The notes beneath the pieces were generated by a model. That model did no database searches, had not been told where the DNA came from, and saw only the letters and a list, made by a program, of their open reading frames with translations. Shown here piece after piece: positions 17,265 through 25,697 of a stretch of DNA of 64,000 nt (position 1 is its first letter; each line of letters begins with the position of its first letter). Both the position numbers and the translations under genes were made by a program. The stretch comes from Mycolicibacterium phlei (lineage in GTDB: Bacteria > Actinomycetota > Actinomycetes > Mycobacteriales > Mycobacteriaceae): contig NZ_CP014475.1 of NCBI RefSeq assembly GCF_001583415.1, positions 992,001 to 1,056,000 of the forward strand. Direction: 5' to 3'.

Positions 17265-17805
17265 TCGCGCGGCTGACCGTCTCGGCGATCTCCTCGTCGG
17301 ACAGCGCGCTGCCCTCGATCAGCGTGTGGGACAGCACGGTGCGTACCACCACCTCCGCCGCGGCGACCGGGCTCAGCGCCAGCTGCTCGGACTCCGGGAT
17401 GGCCGGGGCGACCATCGCGGCCACCGTCTGCACCAGGCTCATCCGGGCCTCGCCCACCGGCAGGGCGACCGACAGCAGCCAGTGCGGTTCGTGGGTGCGC
17501 ACGTAGGAGAACGCCGGGTGCTCGCGCAGGAACCGCAGCGCGGTGGTGACGACGGACGTCATCTGCGCGACGGGATCGGCCTCGGGGTCGATGGCCTCCA
17601 GGGTCGCGGTGATCATCGCGGCGATCTCCTGCTGCGCGATCGCCCCGAGCAGCCCGTCCTTGTCGCCGAACTCCCGGTACGCGGTGGCCCGGGAGACGCC
17701 GGCCCGCTCGGCGACCTGGCTCAGGGTCAGCGCGTCGACGCCGCCCTCGGCGATCAGGTCGAGCGCGGCCGCCACCAGCTGCGCCGACGAACGGGTCCTG
17801 GCCAC
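17245..17805 (-). CDS. TetR-family transcriptional regulator
   Basis: A 186-residue TetR protein. The DNA-binding domain is LVAAALDLIAEGGVDAL followed by SQVAERAGVSRATAYREFGDKDGL. The ligand domain is helical, with no recognisable effector site. It diverges from the carotenoid oxygenase gene. The intergenic region holds a strong inverted repeat at 17846-17873, well placed for control of both genes, so the oxygenase is its probable target. Confidence 0.9.
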   Translation of the reverse strand: MARTRSSAQLVAAALDLIAEGGVDALTLSQVAERAGVSRATAYREFGDKDGLLGAIAQQEIAAMITATLEAIDPEADPVAQMTSVVTTALRFLREHPAFSYVRTHEPHWLLSVALPVGEARMSLVQTVAAMVAPAIPESEQLALSPVAAAEVVVRTVLSHTLIEGSALSDEEIAETVSRAITHARR

Positions 17806-17845
17806 CGTGTATTTCTACCGCAGCACCATTGCGTCCACCCCCGAA

Positions 17846-17873
17846 CTGAGACTAGATTTCCAATCAGTCTCAG
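17846..17873. promoter_or_regulatory. inverted repeat, probable TetR operator
   Basis: CTGAGACT (17846-17853) and AGTCTCAG (17866-17873) are perfect arms, with GATT/AATC extending the symmetry inside. The 28-bp element lies between the divergent TetR gene and the carotenoid oxygenase gene and ends 15 bases before the oxygenase start, so a bound dimer would block it. Confidence 0.7.
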
Positions 17874-17888
17874 TTTGTGAGGAGCGCC

Positions 17889-19403
17889 GTGACCCAGTCC
17901 TCGTTGCAGGCCAGCACGCCGACCGACGGGCCGGAGCTGCCCGAACTGCACCGCTACCTCGCGACGCTGCCGGTCAGCGAGCGCGACCCGCTCACCGCCC
18001 AACTGCAGACCCTCAGCGACGCCGACCGCTGGAGCCTGGGCGTCAGCGAGCCGCAGCTGTCCGAGTACGACTACGACGTCACCGACATCGACGGGCGGAT
18101 CCCGCCGGAGCTCGCCGGCACCCTCTACCGCAACGGGCCCGGCCGCTGGCAGGACCACAGCGGCCGGCCGCTGCACCATCTGTTCGACGGCGACGGCATG
18201 ATCTCGGCGTTCACCATCGCCGACGGCGCGGTGCACTACCGCAACCGTTACGTGCGCACCAAGCACTACCAGGGCAGGACCGGGCTGTACCACCTGGGCA
18301 CCGCCGCGCCGGGCGGTCCGCTGGCCAACATCGGTCGGCTGCCGCCGAATCTGGCCAACACCAACGTGATCGAGCACGCCGGCCACCTCTACGCGCTGTG
18401 GGAGGGCGGGCCGCCGACCGAGCTCGACCCGCAGACCCTCGAGACGCTCGGCATCCGCCGGTTCGGCGGTGAACTGCGCTGGGTCGGTTCGTATTCCGCG
18501 CATCCGTGCTTTTGCCCGCGCACCGGCGACATGTACAACTTCGGCGTCGAGTTCATCCCGCGGGCGCACCTGCGGATCTACCGCACCGACCCGTCCGGCC
18601 GGCTCAGGCACTTCCGCTCCGCGCGGCTGCCGTATGTCGCGATGGTGCACGACTTCGCGCTCACCGAACGCCATCTGGTGTTCCTGGTGTCGCCGATCAT
18701 CCCGGAGGCGTTGCCGATCGCGCTGGGCCGCAAGCCGATGGGCGACGCGTTGCGGTACCGGCCCGACAAGGGCAGCGTGTTCATCGTGGTGCCCCGCGAC
18801 GGCGGGCAGATCCGCACCATCGACTACGACTCGGTGCTGACCTTCCACCTCAGCAACGCCTACGACGACGGCTCCGACATCGTCGTCGACGCGGTCACCT
18901 ACGCCGACGGCCGGCTTCTCGGCCGGCTCAACCGATTTCACGTCGCCCCACTGGACGACGCGCCGTCGACGTTCCGCCGGTACCGGATCACGCCGTCGGG
19001 CCGGGTGCTCGAGGAGCCGCTGTCGGAGCTGCCGTGCGAGTTCCCCCGCCACCACGACGCCTACGAGGGCCGCGAGCACCGCTACGCCTACCTCAACACC
19101 CGCCACCGGCTGGTGTCGTTCTACGACTCGATCACCAAGCTCGACCTCACCGACGGGTCCGCGGCCACCTACACCACGCCGGAACCCGGAAACAGCTTCT
19201 GCGAACCGGTGTTCGCGGCCCGCCCGGGTGGCACCGCCGAGGACGACGGGTGGCTGCTGACCGTCGAGTACCGGGCGCGCACCCACACGTCGCGGCTGGT
19301 GATCCTCGACGCCGCCGACGTCGCGGCCGGCCCGATCGCCTGCGCGGAGCTGCGCCACCACGTGCCGCAGGGCTTCCACGGCAACTTCGTGCGCCGTTTG
19401 TGA
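17889..19403 (+). CDS. carotenoid cleavage oxygenase (RPE65 family)
   Basis: A 504-residue non-heme iron dioxygenase that cleaves a double bond in carotenoids or stilbene-like compounds. Family marks in order are LYRNGPGRW, HHLFDGDGMI, the His in the YVAMVHDFALTERHL segment, FPRHHDAYEGREHRYAY, and the last iron-ligand region HGNFVRRL at the C-terminus. GTG 17889 is chosen because GAGGAG at 17879-17884 is well placed for it. No signal peptide. The stop codon lies inside the left arm of a hairpin at 19395-19450. Regulation by the divergent TetR protein is likely. Confidence 0.9.
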   Translation: MTQSSLQASTPTDGPELPELHRYLATLPVSERDPLTAQLQTLSDADRWSLGVSEPQLSEYDYDVTDIDGRIPPELAGTLYRNGPGRWQDHSGRPLHHLFDGDGMISAFTIADGAVHYRNRYVRTKHYQGRTGLYHLGTAAPGGPLANIGRLPPNLANTNVIEHAGHLYALWEGGPPTELDPQTLETLGIRRFGGELRWVGSYSAHPCFCPRTGDMYNFGVEFIPRAHLRIYRTDPSGRLRHFRSARLPYVAMVHDFALTERHLVFLVSPIIPEALPIALGRKPMGDALRYRPDKGSVFIVVPRDGGQIRTIDYDSVLTFHLSNAYDDGSDIVVDAVTYADGRLLGRLNRFHVAPLDDAPSTFRRYRITPSGRVLEEPLSELPCEFPRHHDAYEGREHRYAYLNTRHRLVSFYDSITKLDLTDGSAATYTTPEPGNSFCEPVFAARPGGTAEDDGWLLTVEYRARTHTSRLVILDAADVAAGPIACAELRHHVPQGFHGNFVRRL

Positions 19404-19450
19404 ATCTACCGACGCTTTGCGCCCGAAAACCGTCGTCAGATTCACAAACG
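19395..19450. terminator. hairpin overlapping the end of the carotenoid oxygenase gene
   Basis: CGTTTGTGAATCT (19395-19407) pairs perfectly with AGATTCACAAACG (19438-19450), with a smaller GACG/CGTC stem inside. The stop codon TGA (19401-19403) is part of the arm, so the hairpin would form at the gene end. The loop contains GCCCGAAAA, similar to the cores of the hairpins at 9903 and 27028. Confidence 0.6.
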
Positions 19451-19462
19451 AGGGAATAAGCG

Positions 19463-19514
19463 TCAGGCGGGAAGGTCCGATTTGCGGATCTTGCCGTGAA
19501 CGCCCTTCACCATG
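19463..19514 (-). pseudogene. possible 3' remnant of an acyl-CoA synthetase gene
   Basis: On the minus strand 16 residues, MVKGVHGKIRKSDLPA, run into a stop. GKIRK before a short tail is the usual last-lysine motif of acyl-activating enzymes. The match is very short and could be chance. It fits the decayed setting, where pieces of several catabolic genes sit side by side. Confidence 0.25.
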
Positions 19515-19856
19515 GCGCGGTGGTGGCATTCCGGTCATCGTGAGTGGCTTCGGGTCGAACACTGGACGAACGCCACGCAGCAGGCACAGGTGGTCGCCCA
19601 CAACATCGCTCACCCGGAGCAGCCGAGGGAGTACCGTCCGGTCGAATACGTCTGGAGTGACCAGTACGGCGTCAAACTCCAACTCACCGGCCGGTTCTCG
19701 AACATCGAGACCTTCGACGTGATCGGCGGTCTGGATTGGGTGGCGCCGCGCCCGCGCGCAGCGATCGTCGGCGCCGACATAGACGGCAACCTCGTCGCCT
19801 GTGCCACCGTCAACTGGCCGCTGCGTGCGATGGGCCCCGCGGCTGCCGTGCGATGA
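19512..19856 (+). pseudogene. C-terminal remnant of a ferredoxin-reductase-type flavoprotein
   Basis: The frame reads ARWWHSGHREWLRVEHWTNA, then AQVVAHNIAHPEQPREY, then VEYVWSDQYGVKLQLTGR. RVEHWTNA and WSDQYG..LQ..G are hallmarks of the C-terminal domain of rubredoxin/ferredoxin reductases that serve P450s or ring-hydroxylating dioxygenases. The FAD and NAD Rossmann domains are absent, so only about the last 100 residues remain, with a nonstandard C-terminus. There is no plausible start. It is a remnant of a catabolic electron-transfer gene. Confidence 0.7.
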
Positions 19857-19879
19857 GCCCCCTGGGCCCACCCCCGTCG

Positions 19880-20112
19880 CATGCGCCGGTAGCCTGCCCC
19901 CACCTCCGAGGGCAGCCAGGGACCGCTGGCGCTGCGCAGGATCTCGACGTAGACGACCTCGGTTCCGTCGAGCACCGCCAGATGCACCGTCTGGCGTGTG
20001 GCCTCACGCAGATCGGCCATGAACGGAAGCGCGACCTCACGAACCGACCGCCAGCGTCGGCCCGCGGACCATCCGCAACGCCCGGCTGCTGCACCCCAAC
20101 AGCTCAACCGTA
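19880..20112 (-). pseudogene. IclR-family regulator remnant, first half of the effector domain
   Basis: On the minus strand the segments VELLGCSSRALRMVRGP and, after a frame change, VALPFMADLREATRQTVHLA and LDGTEVVYVEILRSASGPW match the start of an IclR effector domain. The DNA-binding N-terminus and the second half of the domain are missing here. The second half is found next door on the opposite strand. The frame is broken near 20045, so no product is expected. Confidence 0.65.
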
Positions 20113-20324
20113 TTCGCGCCACGGGAATCGCCTACGAGCAGCAGGAGTCCGCGCACGGCGTGGTGTGTGTCGCCAGCGCGATCGTCGACGGGGATGACCG
20201 GCCGGTGGCGGCGATATCGGCGTCGGGATGGGCGGGCAAGGTCGACATCCGACGGGTCGCACCGGCGGTTCAGACTGCGGCGCTCAGCATCTCGCGCATG
20301 ATCTCGTCACCCATACGGGAATAA
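20097..20324 (+). pseudogene. IclR-family regulator remnant, second half of the effector domain
   Basis: On the plus strand QLNRIRATGIAYEQQESAHG, VCVASAIVDGDDRPVAAIS and VQTAALSISRM match the C-terminal half of an IclR effector domain. It starts where the oppositely oriented first half begins. The two pieces together would cover one effector domain without overlap in content. I infer that one gene was split by an inversion, with loss of its DNA-binding part. Confidence 0.65.
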
Positions 20325-20351
20325 ACCCGCGCACCTGAAGTTGCACGGACC

Positions 20352-21407
20352 GTGCGCACGTACGTGATCACCGGAGGCACGCGCGGAATCGGCAGGGCGG
20401 TGGCGATGGACCGGCTGCGGTCGGGCCATCGGGTCGCCGTCATCGGGCGCGGCGGCGCCGGCGCGAAGGCGTTCCTGGCCGAGGCCGAACGTCTCGGGGC
20501 CGGGGAGCGCGCCCACTTCATCACCGCCGACCTGAGCCTGGTCGCCGAGACCAAGACCGTCATCGAGCGGATTCGCGAGACGTTCGACCGCGTCGACGCA
20601 ATCGTGCTGTGCGCCCGCTACATCCGCAGCGAACGTCACCTGACGGAAGAGGGTTTCGAGCACAGCTTCGCGCTGTATTACCTGAGCCGGTTCCTGTTCA
20701 GCCACCGGATGATCGACCTGCTCGACGCTGCCGAGGCGCCCGTCATCGTCAACGTCAGCGGACCCGGCAGCGGCACCGACCAGATCCGCTGGGACGACCT
20801 CGGACACCAGCGCGACTACGACACCCGGCAGGTGCTGGCCCAGGGCGGTCAGCTCAACGATCTGCTCGCCCTCGCGTTCACGCGGCGCCGCCGCTCCCCG
20901 AAAGTGCGCTACGTGCTGCTGCATCCGGGTGTGGTGGCCACCTCCTTCGCCGGCGACTACGACGACGGCACCGCCGCTGCGATCGACGGTCTGCGCGCCG
21001 CCGCGCAACCCGTCGAGGCCGCCGTCGCGCCGATCCTGGAGGTCCTCGACCACCCGCCCGCCGAACCGCTCACCGCGATCAGCCACGGAAACCGGCTCGA
21101 CACCGGCATGTTCGACACTGACCTCGCCGAGCGCCTGTACACCGAAACCACCCGGATGCTCGGCGCCCTGGCGTCGGCCCGGCCCGGCGTGTCCCCGACG
21201 AATCTGCGCCGCCTGCTCGACACCCCGGTGTTCGGCACCGTCGCCACGCTGAGCGCCAACGGCGGAGCGCAACTGCGCGACGAGCTCGCGGTCAAGTACA
21301 CCGGCACCACCTACGCCGAGCACAACCCCGAGGCGGCGCAACGCCACGGCGACATCCCGCTGACCGTCGTGCGGGTCACCCCGACGAAGGTCACCGGACG
21401 GCTCTGA
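20352..21407 (+). CDS. SDR-like protein fused to a shortened PPOX/F420-type domain
   Basis: A 351-residue open frame from GTG 20352. Residues 1-255 are a short-chain dehydrogenase fold with the cofactor motif GGTRGIG (8-14). The catalytic YxxxK is missing: the expected position reads around QGGQLNDLLALAF. Residues about 285-351 resemble a pyridoxamine-phosphate-oxidase-like (PPOX/F420) domain. Its start LLDTPVFGTVATLSANG is joined directly to its end ELAVKYTGTTYAEH and VVRVTPTKVTGRL, with the middle apparently deleted. The frame is intact but both domains look impaired. Given the decayed genes just upstream, this may be a fusion left by rearrangement. Confidence 0.65.
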   Translation: MRTYVITGGTRGIGRAVAMDRLRSGHRVAVIGRGGAGAKAFLAEAERLGAGERAHFITADLSLVAETKTVIERIRETFDRVDAIVLCARYIRSERHLTEEGFEHSFALYYLSRFLFSHRMIDLLDAAEAPVIVNVSGPGSGTDQIRWDDLGHQRDYDTRQVLAQGGQLNDLLALAFTRRRRSPKVRYVLLHPGVVATSFAGDYDDGTAAAIDGLRAAAQPVEAAVAPILEVLDHPPAEPLTAISHGNRLDTGMFDTDLAERLYTETTRMLGALASARPGVSPTNLRRLLDTPVFGTVATLSANGGAQLRDELAVKYTGTTYAEHNPEAAQRHGDIPLTVVRVTPTKVTGRL

Positions 21408-23414
21408 CTACACCTCCACCGGCGGGTGCAGCCGCTCGATGGTGAACTGCCGGTTGCGTCTGGCCGCCCACGCCGTCGCCGCCAGCGACACCACCAGGAT
21501 GCCGCCGAGCACCGCGATCGCCTGCCACAGCCGGTAGTCGATCCCGCCGACGGTGAGCTGGCGTAACCCGTTGACCGCGTAGGTCATCGGGTCGAACGGG
21601 TGGATGACCTGGAACGGCCGCGCGGTGGTCTCCACCGGATAGATGCCGCCCGCCGACACCAGCTGCAGCATCAGCAACGCCAGCGTGATCACCCGGCCGA
21701 TCGCCACCCCGAACAGCGAGTTCAACGCCTGGATGAACGCCAGGAACGACGCCGAGACCAGCCCGAGGAACAGCAGTGTCGGGATCGGGTACTTCGGCTG
21801 CAGGCCCACCCCGAAGTGCACGACGGTGAACATCACCAGCACCTGGCACATCGCCAGCAGCACCGCGGGCCAGTACGACACCAGCGCCACCCGCAGCGCG
21901 TTGAGCCCGTACACCACCGGCCGGTTCTGCAGGGGCGTCAACAACATCCAGATGATCAGCGCACCGATGAACAACGCCAGCGGCAGGAAGAACGGCGCGA
22001 ACCCGGTGCCGAACGTCACCGCCCGGTTGTCGGTCTGCTCCTCCAGCGCCACCGGCGTCGACAGCGTCGTCGCCACCTTCAGCCGCTGCACCGGCGTCCA
22101 TGACGGCACCTGCTCGGCGCCCTCGCTCAGCTTCGTCGACAGCAGCGACGCACCGTCACGCAGCTGTTTCGTCCCGGATGCCAGCTGCCCGGCGCCGGAC
22201 GCCAGTTTCTGGCTGCCGTCGGTCAGCTGCACCAGACCCGAACTCAGTTTGTGCGCACCGGTGTCCAGCTCGGTGACGCCGTCGCGCAACTTCACCAGAT
22301 CCGCCTTGAGCCCACCGTCGAACACCTTGGTCAGCACGGTGCGCACGTGGCTGTTCGGGTCGGCCAGGTCGTTCTCCATCCGCGCCGCGCCCTCGCGCAG
22401 CCGCAGCAGCCCCTCGTCGGTGGCCGGGTCGATACCCCGTGACACCAGCACCGTGTGCACCCGCGACAGCGTCTCGCCGAGATGGCGCACCGCCGGATCG
22501 GGGTTGGCGCGCAGGCTGTCCACCACACCGTGGATGACGCCGGCCGCCTGCGCGTAGTCGATGTTCAGCGCGGCGATCCGCTCGCTGACCGACTGCGCCG
22601 CCGCGCTCAGGTGGGTGGCGGCCTCGCCGACGACCTGCGGGTCGACCTGCAGATCACCGACCAGGTCCAGGGTCTTGAGCAGCGGATCGGTCGCGGTCTT
22701 CACCGATGTGGACAGCTCGCGGGTGCCGTCGGCCAGCTGGGCAGCGCCGTCGCGGGCCACCGCGAGGTTCGTCGCCAGCAGCTGCGATCCCGAAGCCAGT
22801 TGTTGCGCACCGTCATTGGCGGCGTCCAAGCCCTTGGCCAGCTCGCCTGCGCCGTCGGCGGCCTGGTGCAGCCCGTCGCCGGCCTTGGCCACGCTCTGCA
22901 GCACGGTGTCGACGGTCTGCGCGCTGACCTTCGCGTTGACCTCGTTGATCACCTCGCGTGCGGCGTTCTGCCCGATGATCGAGCCGAGGTAGTTGTTGGC
23001 GTCGTTGAAGGTGAACTGCACCTGCGCCTTGTGCGGGTTGTCGGAGCCCGACGACGCGATCGCCGCGCTGAAGTCCCTGGGCACCGTGATCGCGAAGTAG
23101 TAGTCGCCCTCGGACAGGCCGCGCGAGGCCTCCTCGGCCGACACCTCGTGCAGGTCGAGCTCACCGGATTCCAGCAGCCCCTGGGCCACCTGGTCGCCGG
23201 CGCGTAACTCCTTGCCCTCCACCACCGTTCCGGTGTCCTCGTTGACCAGCGCGACGGGCACCTTGTTCACCTCGCCGAACGGGTTCCAGAACGCCCACAG
23301 GTACATGGCGCCGTACAGCAGCGGCAGCACGATGATGGTCACCAGCGCGATGCGGGGCATCGTGCCGCGCGAGTACCGCTTGATGTCGGTGCCGAGCGAG
23401 AGTCCGGCCAGCAT
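21408..23414 (-). CDS. YhgE/Pip-family membrane protein (ABC-2-type permease)
   Basis: A 668-residue protein with one N-terminal membrane helix (about 22-42), a large extracytoplasmic region, and five C-terminal helices (about 480-660). The outside region holds repeated heptad-like segments (GAGELAKGLDAANDGAQQLASG and similar), typical of the X-heptad repeats of YhgE. The start is ATG 23414; TTG 23420 is an alternative. It lies two bases after the stop of the ATPase gene, so the two are coupled. The family includes phage-infection proteins and type VII secretion-related exporters; the substrate is unknown. Confidence 0.85.
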   Translation of the reverse strand: MLAGLSLGTDIKRYSRGTMPRIALVTIIVLPLLYGAMYLWAFWNPFGEVNKVPVALVNEDTGTVVEGKELRAGDQVAQGLLESGELDLHEVSAEEASRGLSEGDYYFAITVPRDFSAAIASSGSDNPHKAQVQFTFNDANNYLGSIIGQNAAREVINEVNAKVSAQTVDTVLQSVAKAGDGLHQAADGAGELAKGLDAANDGAQQLASGSQLLATNLAVARDGAAQLADGTRELSTSVKTATDPLLKTLDLVGDLQVDPQVVGEAATHLSAAAQSVSERIAALNIDYAQAAGVIHGVVDSLRANPDPAVRHLGETLSRVHTVLVSRGIDPATDEGLLRLREGAARMENDLADPNSHVRTVLTKVFDGGLKADLVKLRDGVTELDTGAHKLSSGLVQLTDGSQKLASGAGQLASGTKQLRDGASLLSTKLSEGAEQVPSWTPVQRLKVATTLSTPVALEEQTDNRAVTFGTGFAPFFLPLALFIGALIIWMLLTPLQNRPVVYGLNALRVALVSYWPAVLLAMCQVLVMFTVVHFGVGLQPKYPIPTLLFLGLVSASFLAFIQALNSLFGVAIGRVITLALLMLQLVSAGGIYPVETTARPFQVIHPFDPMTYAVNGLRQLTVGGIDYRLWQAIAVLGGILVVSLAATAWAARRNRQFTIERLHPPVEV

Positions 23415-23416
23415 GG

Positions 23417-24136
23417 TCAACGGTCACCCTTCTGGTCATTGGCGACGAGCGAGGCCGCGTCGACGTTGTCGACGCTGATCTGGGTGCGCACACCGGAGTC
23501 GGCGGGCACCCCGTTGACCGTCGCGGTGACGACGGTCTGTTCGGTGCCCAGCGCGATGAGCCGCTCGAGCAGCAGCGCGCGGTGCACGTCGCTGGCCACC
23601 CGGTCGAGGTCACCGACCACCAGCAGCGGGGGCCGCTTCTGGTTGGCCAGCGCGATGCGCAGCAGCCGGCGGTCGAGTTCGGACAGCTCCTCGACGTAGT
23701 CGCGCAGCCGGGGCAGCGGCAGGTCACCGAACACCGGTCCGCACACCTGCTCCAGTTCGGCCTGCCCGGCGCGCGGCACCCGCCGGTACCAGGGGGCCGC
23801 CCAGCGCAGCTGCTCGGTGACGACGTCGGCGACGGTCACCGACTCGTCGACCTCGTCGAGCTCGTCGATGCCGGCCAGCGCGGACACCGCGAAGATCTCG
23901 CGTGCCGAACTGTGGCCGAACACCGTCAGCGATCCGGTGCGGGTCTCCATCCGCCCGGTCAGCGTCATCATCAGCGCGGTGCGGCCCGACCCGGGCGGGC
24001 ACACCAGCACGGTGACCCCGCCGGCCTCGATGTCGAGGTCGAGGGGTCCGTACACCGGCCCCCAGGGTCCGCGCTGGGAGATGCCGCGGGCCACGATCGC
24101 GGGCGGCGGCCCTGCTTCCTGCGACGATTCGGACAT
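23417..24136 (-). CDS. ABC-type ATP-binding protein with degenerate motifs, partner of the YhgE protein
   Basis: A 239-residue ABC-like ATPase. Walker A is CPPGSGRTA (46-54). The Walker B strand is LLVVGD (171-176) but lacks the usual Asp-Glu pair, reading GDLD. The LSGGQ signature is replaced by ELSELDRRLLRIALA. The fold and gene order fit an ABC subunit for the downstream membrane protein, but ATP hydrolysis may be weak or absent. It overlaps the YhgE reading frame closely, which suggests a fixed stoichiometry. Confidence 0.78.
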   Translation of the reverse strand: MSESSQEAGPPPAIVARGISQRGPWGPVYGPLDLDIEAGGVTVLVCPPGSGRTALMMTLTGRMETRTGSLTVFGHSSAREIFAVSALAGIDELDEVDESVTVADVVTEQLRWAAPWYRRVPRAGQAELEQVCGPVFGDLPLPRLRDYVEELSELDRRLLRIALANQKRPPLLVVGDLDRVASDVHRALLLERLIALGTEQTVVTATVNGVPADSGVRTQISVDNVDAASLVANDQKGDR

Positions 24137-24215
24137 CGGGCCCCCTCGGTCGACTCGGACGTCAGGGCTTATTCATACAAGATCGCCCGGCCGTCCAGCT
24201 AACAGCCCGGCCCGC

Positions 24216-25697
24216 TCACCCGGCCTGCGCCAGCTCCACCTGCCCGATCCGGTCGAACCGCCTGCTGCGCGCCGCCCGCCGCTCCGCCGCGGACACCCCG
24301 GCCAGCGACGCCAGTGCCTCGCGCACCGCGGCGCCGACCCGCACGCAGAACGCCCGCGGCTCGTCGGCCGCGTCCGGGCACTCGGGGATCACCGCGTCGA
24401 CGATGTGGTCGCGGAACAGATCCGCCGCCCGCACTCCCTGCCGCGCGGCCATCTCGGGGGCGTGCGCGACGTCGTGGTGCAGGATCGCGCTGGCCCCCTC
24501 GGGTGGCAGCGGCGACAGCCAGCCGTGCTGGGCCACCAGCACCCGGTCGGCGGGCAGCAGCGCCAGCGCCCCACCGCCGGTGCCCTGGCCCAGGATCACC
24601 GCCACCGTCGGCACCTCGAGCGCGACCATGTCGGCGATGCACCGCGCGATCTGCCCGGCCAGCCCACCCTCCTCGGCCTCCCGCGACAGCGCCGCGCCCG
24701 CGGTGTCGATCACGGTCACCAGCGGCAGGCCCAGCTCAGCGGCCAGCCGCATCCCGCGTCGCGCCTGCCGCAACGCCGCGGGCCCCAGCGGTGCCCCGCA
24801 GTCACGGTCCTGGCCCAGCAGCACGCAGCCCGCACCGGCGAACCGCACCAGCGCCAGCAGCAGCCCCGAGTCGACCTCACCTTCACCGGTTCCGTTGAGC
24901 GGCACCACTTCTCGCGCGGTGTGGAGCAGCAGGTCGCGCACGCCCGGCCGGTCGGGCCTGCGCGACGCCAGCACCGTCTCCCACGCGCCGGCGTCGCACG
25001 CCGGTTCGTGCACGGCGGCGGCGCCGGCGCGCGACGGCGGTGCCAGCACGGTGAGCACCCGGTCGACGACGCCGGCGAGACACCCGACGGGGGCGACGGC
25101 GTCGACGAGGCCGCAGGCGTACAGGTTCTCGGCGGTCTGCACCCCGGCCGGGAACTGCTCGCCGTAGAGCGCCGAGTACACCCGCGGCCCGAGAAACCCG
25201 ATCAGCGCGCCCGGTTCGGCGACGGTGAGGTGCCCGAGCGACCCCCACGACGCGAACACCCCGCCGGTGGTGGGATGCCGCAGATACACCAGGTAGGGCA
25301 GCCCGGCGGCCTTGTGCGCGACGACGGCGTCGGTGATGCGCACCATCTGCAGGAACGCCGCGGTGCCCTCCTGCATGCGGGTGCCGCCCGACGTCGGCAG
25401 CGCCAACAGCGGCAGCCGTTCGGCGGTGGCGCGCCGGATCGCGGCGGTCAGCCGCTGCCCGGTGGCGATGCCGATCGATCCGCCGAGAAAACCGAAGTCG
25501 CACACCAGCATCGCGACGCGGCGGCCGCGGATCCGGGCCTCCCCGGTGACGACGGCCTCGTCCAGCCCGGTCTTCTCCCGCGCCGCGACGAGTTCGGCGG
25601 CGTACTCCGCGTCGGCGGGCATCCGGGTCACCGGCGTGTCCCACGACAGCCAGGACCCGTCGTCGACGACGGCGGCGATGACCTCCCGCGCCCTCAC
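24216..25697 (-). CDS. accD3: acyl/acetyl-CoA carboxylase carboxyltransferase, AccD3-type (fused beta/alpha)
   Basis: This biotin-dependent carboxyltransferase subunit has both halves of the crotonase fold in one 493-residue chain. The N-terminal half has GGSIGIATGQRL and LPTSGGTRMQEGT. The C-terminal half has the second acyl-CoA/biotin site around TVIDTAGAALSREAEEGGLAGQIA and ILGQGTGGGALALLPADRVL. Length and layout match AccD3 (Rv0904c, about 495 residues). The start GTG 25697 overlaps the CoA-transferase stop by four bases, so the two are translated together. In this setting it may act on a CoA thioester made by its neighbour, in either direction; that is inference. Confidence 0.85.
   Translation of the reverse strand: MRAREVIAAVVDDGSWLSWDTPVTRMPADAEYAAELVAAREKTGLDEAVVTGEARIRGRRVAMLVCDFGFLGGSIGIATGQRLTAAIRRATAERLPLLALPTSGGTRMQEGTAAFLQMVRITDAVVAHKAAGLPYLVYLRHPTTGGVFASWGSLGHLTVAEPGALIGFLGPRVYSALYGEQFPAGVQTAENLYACGLVDAVAPVGCLAGVVDRVLTVLAPPSRAGAAAVHEPACDAGAWETVLASRRPDRPGVRDLLLHTAREVVPLNGTGEGEVDSGLLLALVRFAGAGCVLLGQDRDCGAPLGPAALRQARRGMRLAAELGLPLVTVIDTAGAALSREAEEGGLAGQIARCIADMVALEVPTVAVILGQGTGGGALALLPADRVLVAQHGWLSPLPPEGASAILHHDVAHAPEMAARQGVRAADLFRDHIVDAVIPECPDAADEPRAFCVRVGAAVREALASLAGVSAAERRAARSRRFDRIGQVELAQAG

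Noticed and set aside
17754..19871. A 705-codon minus-strand frame opposite the carotenoid oxygenase
   Set aside because: Its composition (Gly/Arg/Val/Asp runs with no domain) is that of an antisense shadow. The plus strand carries a complete oxygenase with all motifs.
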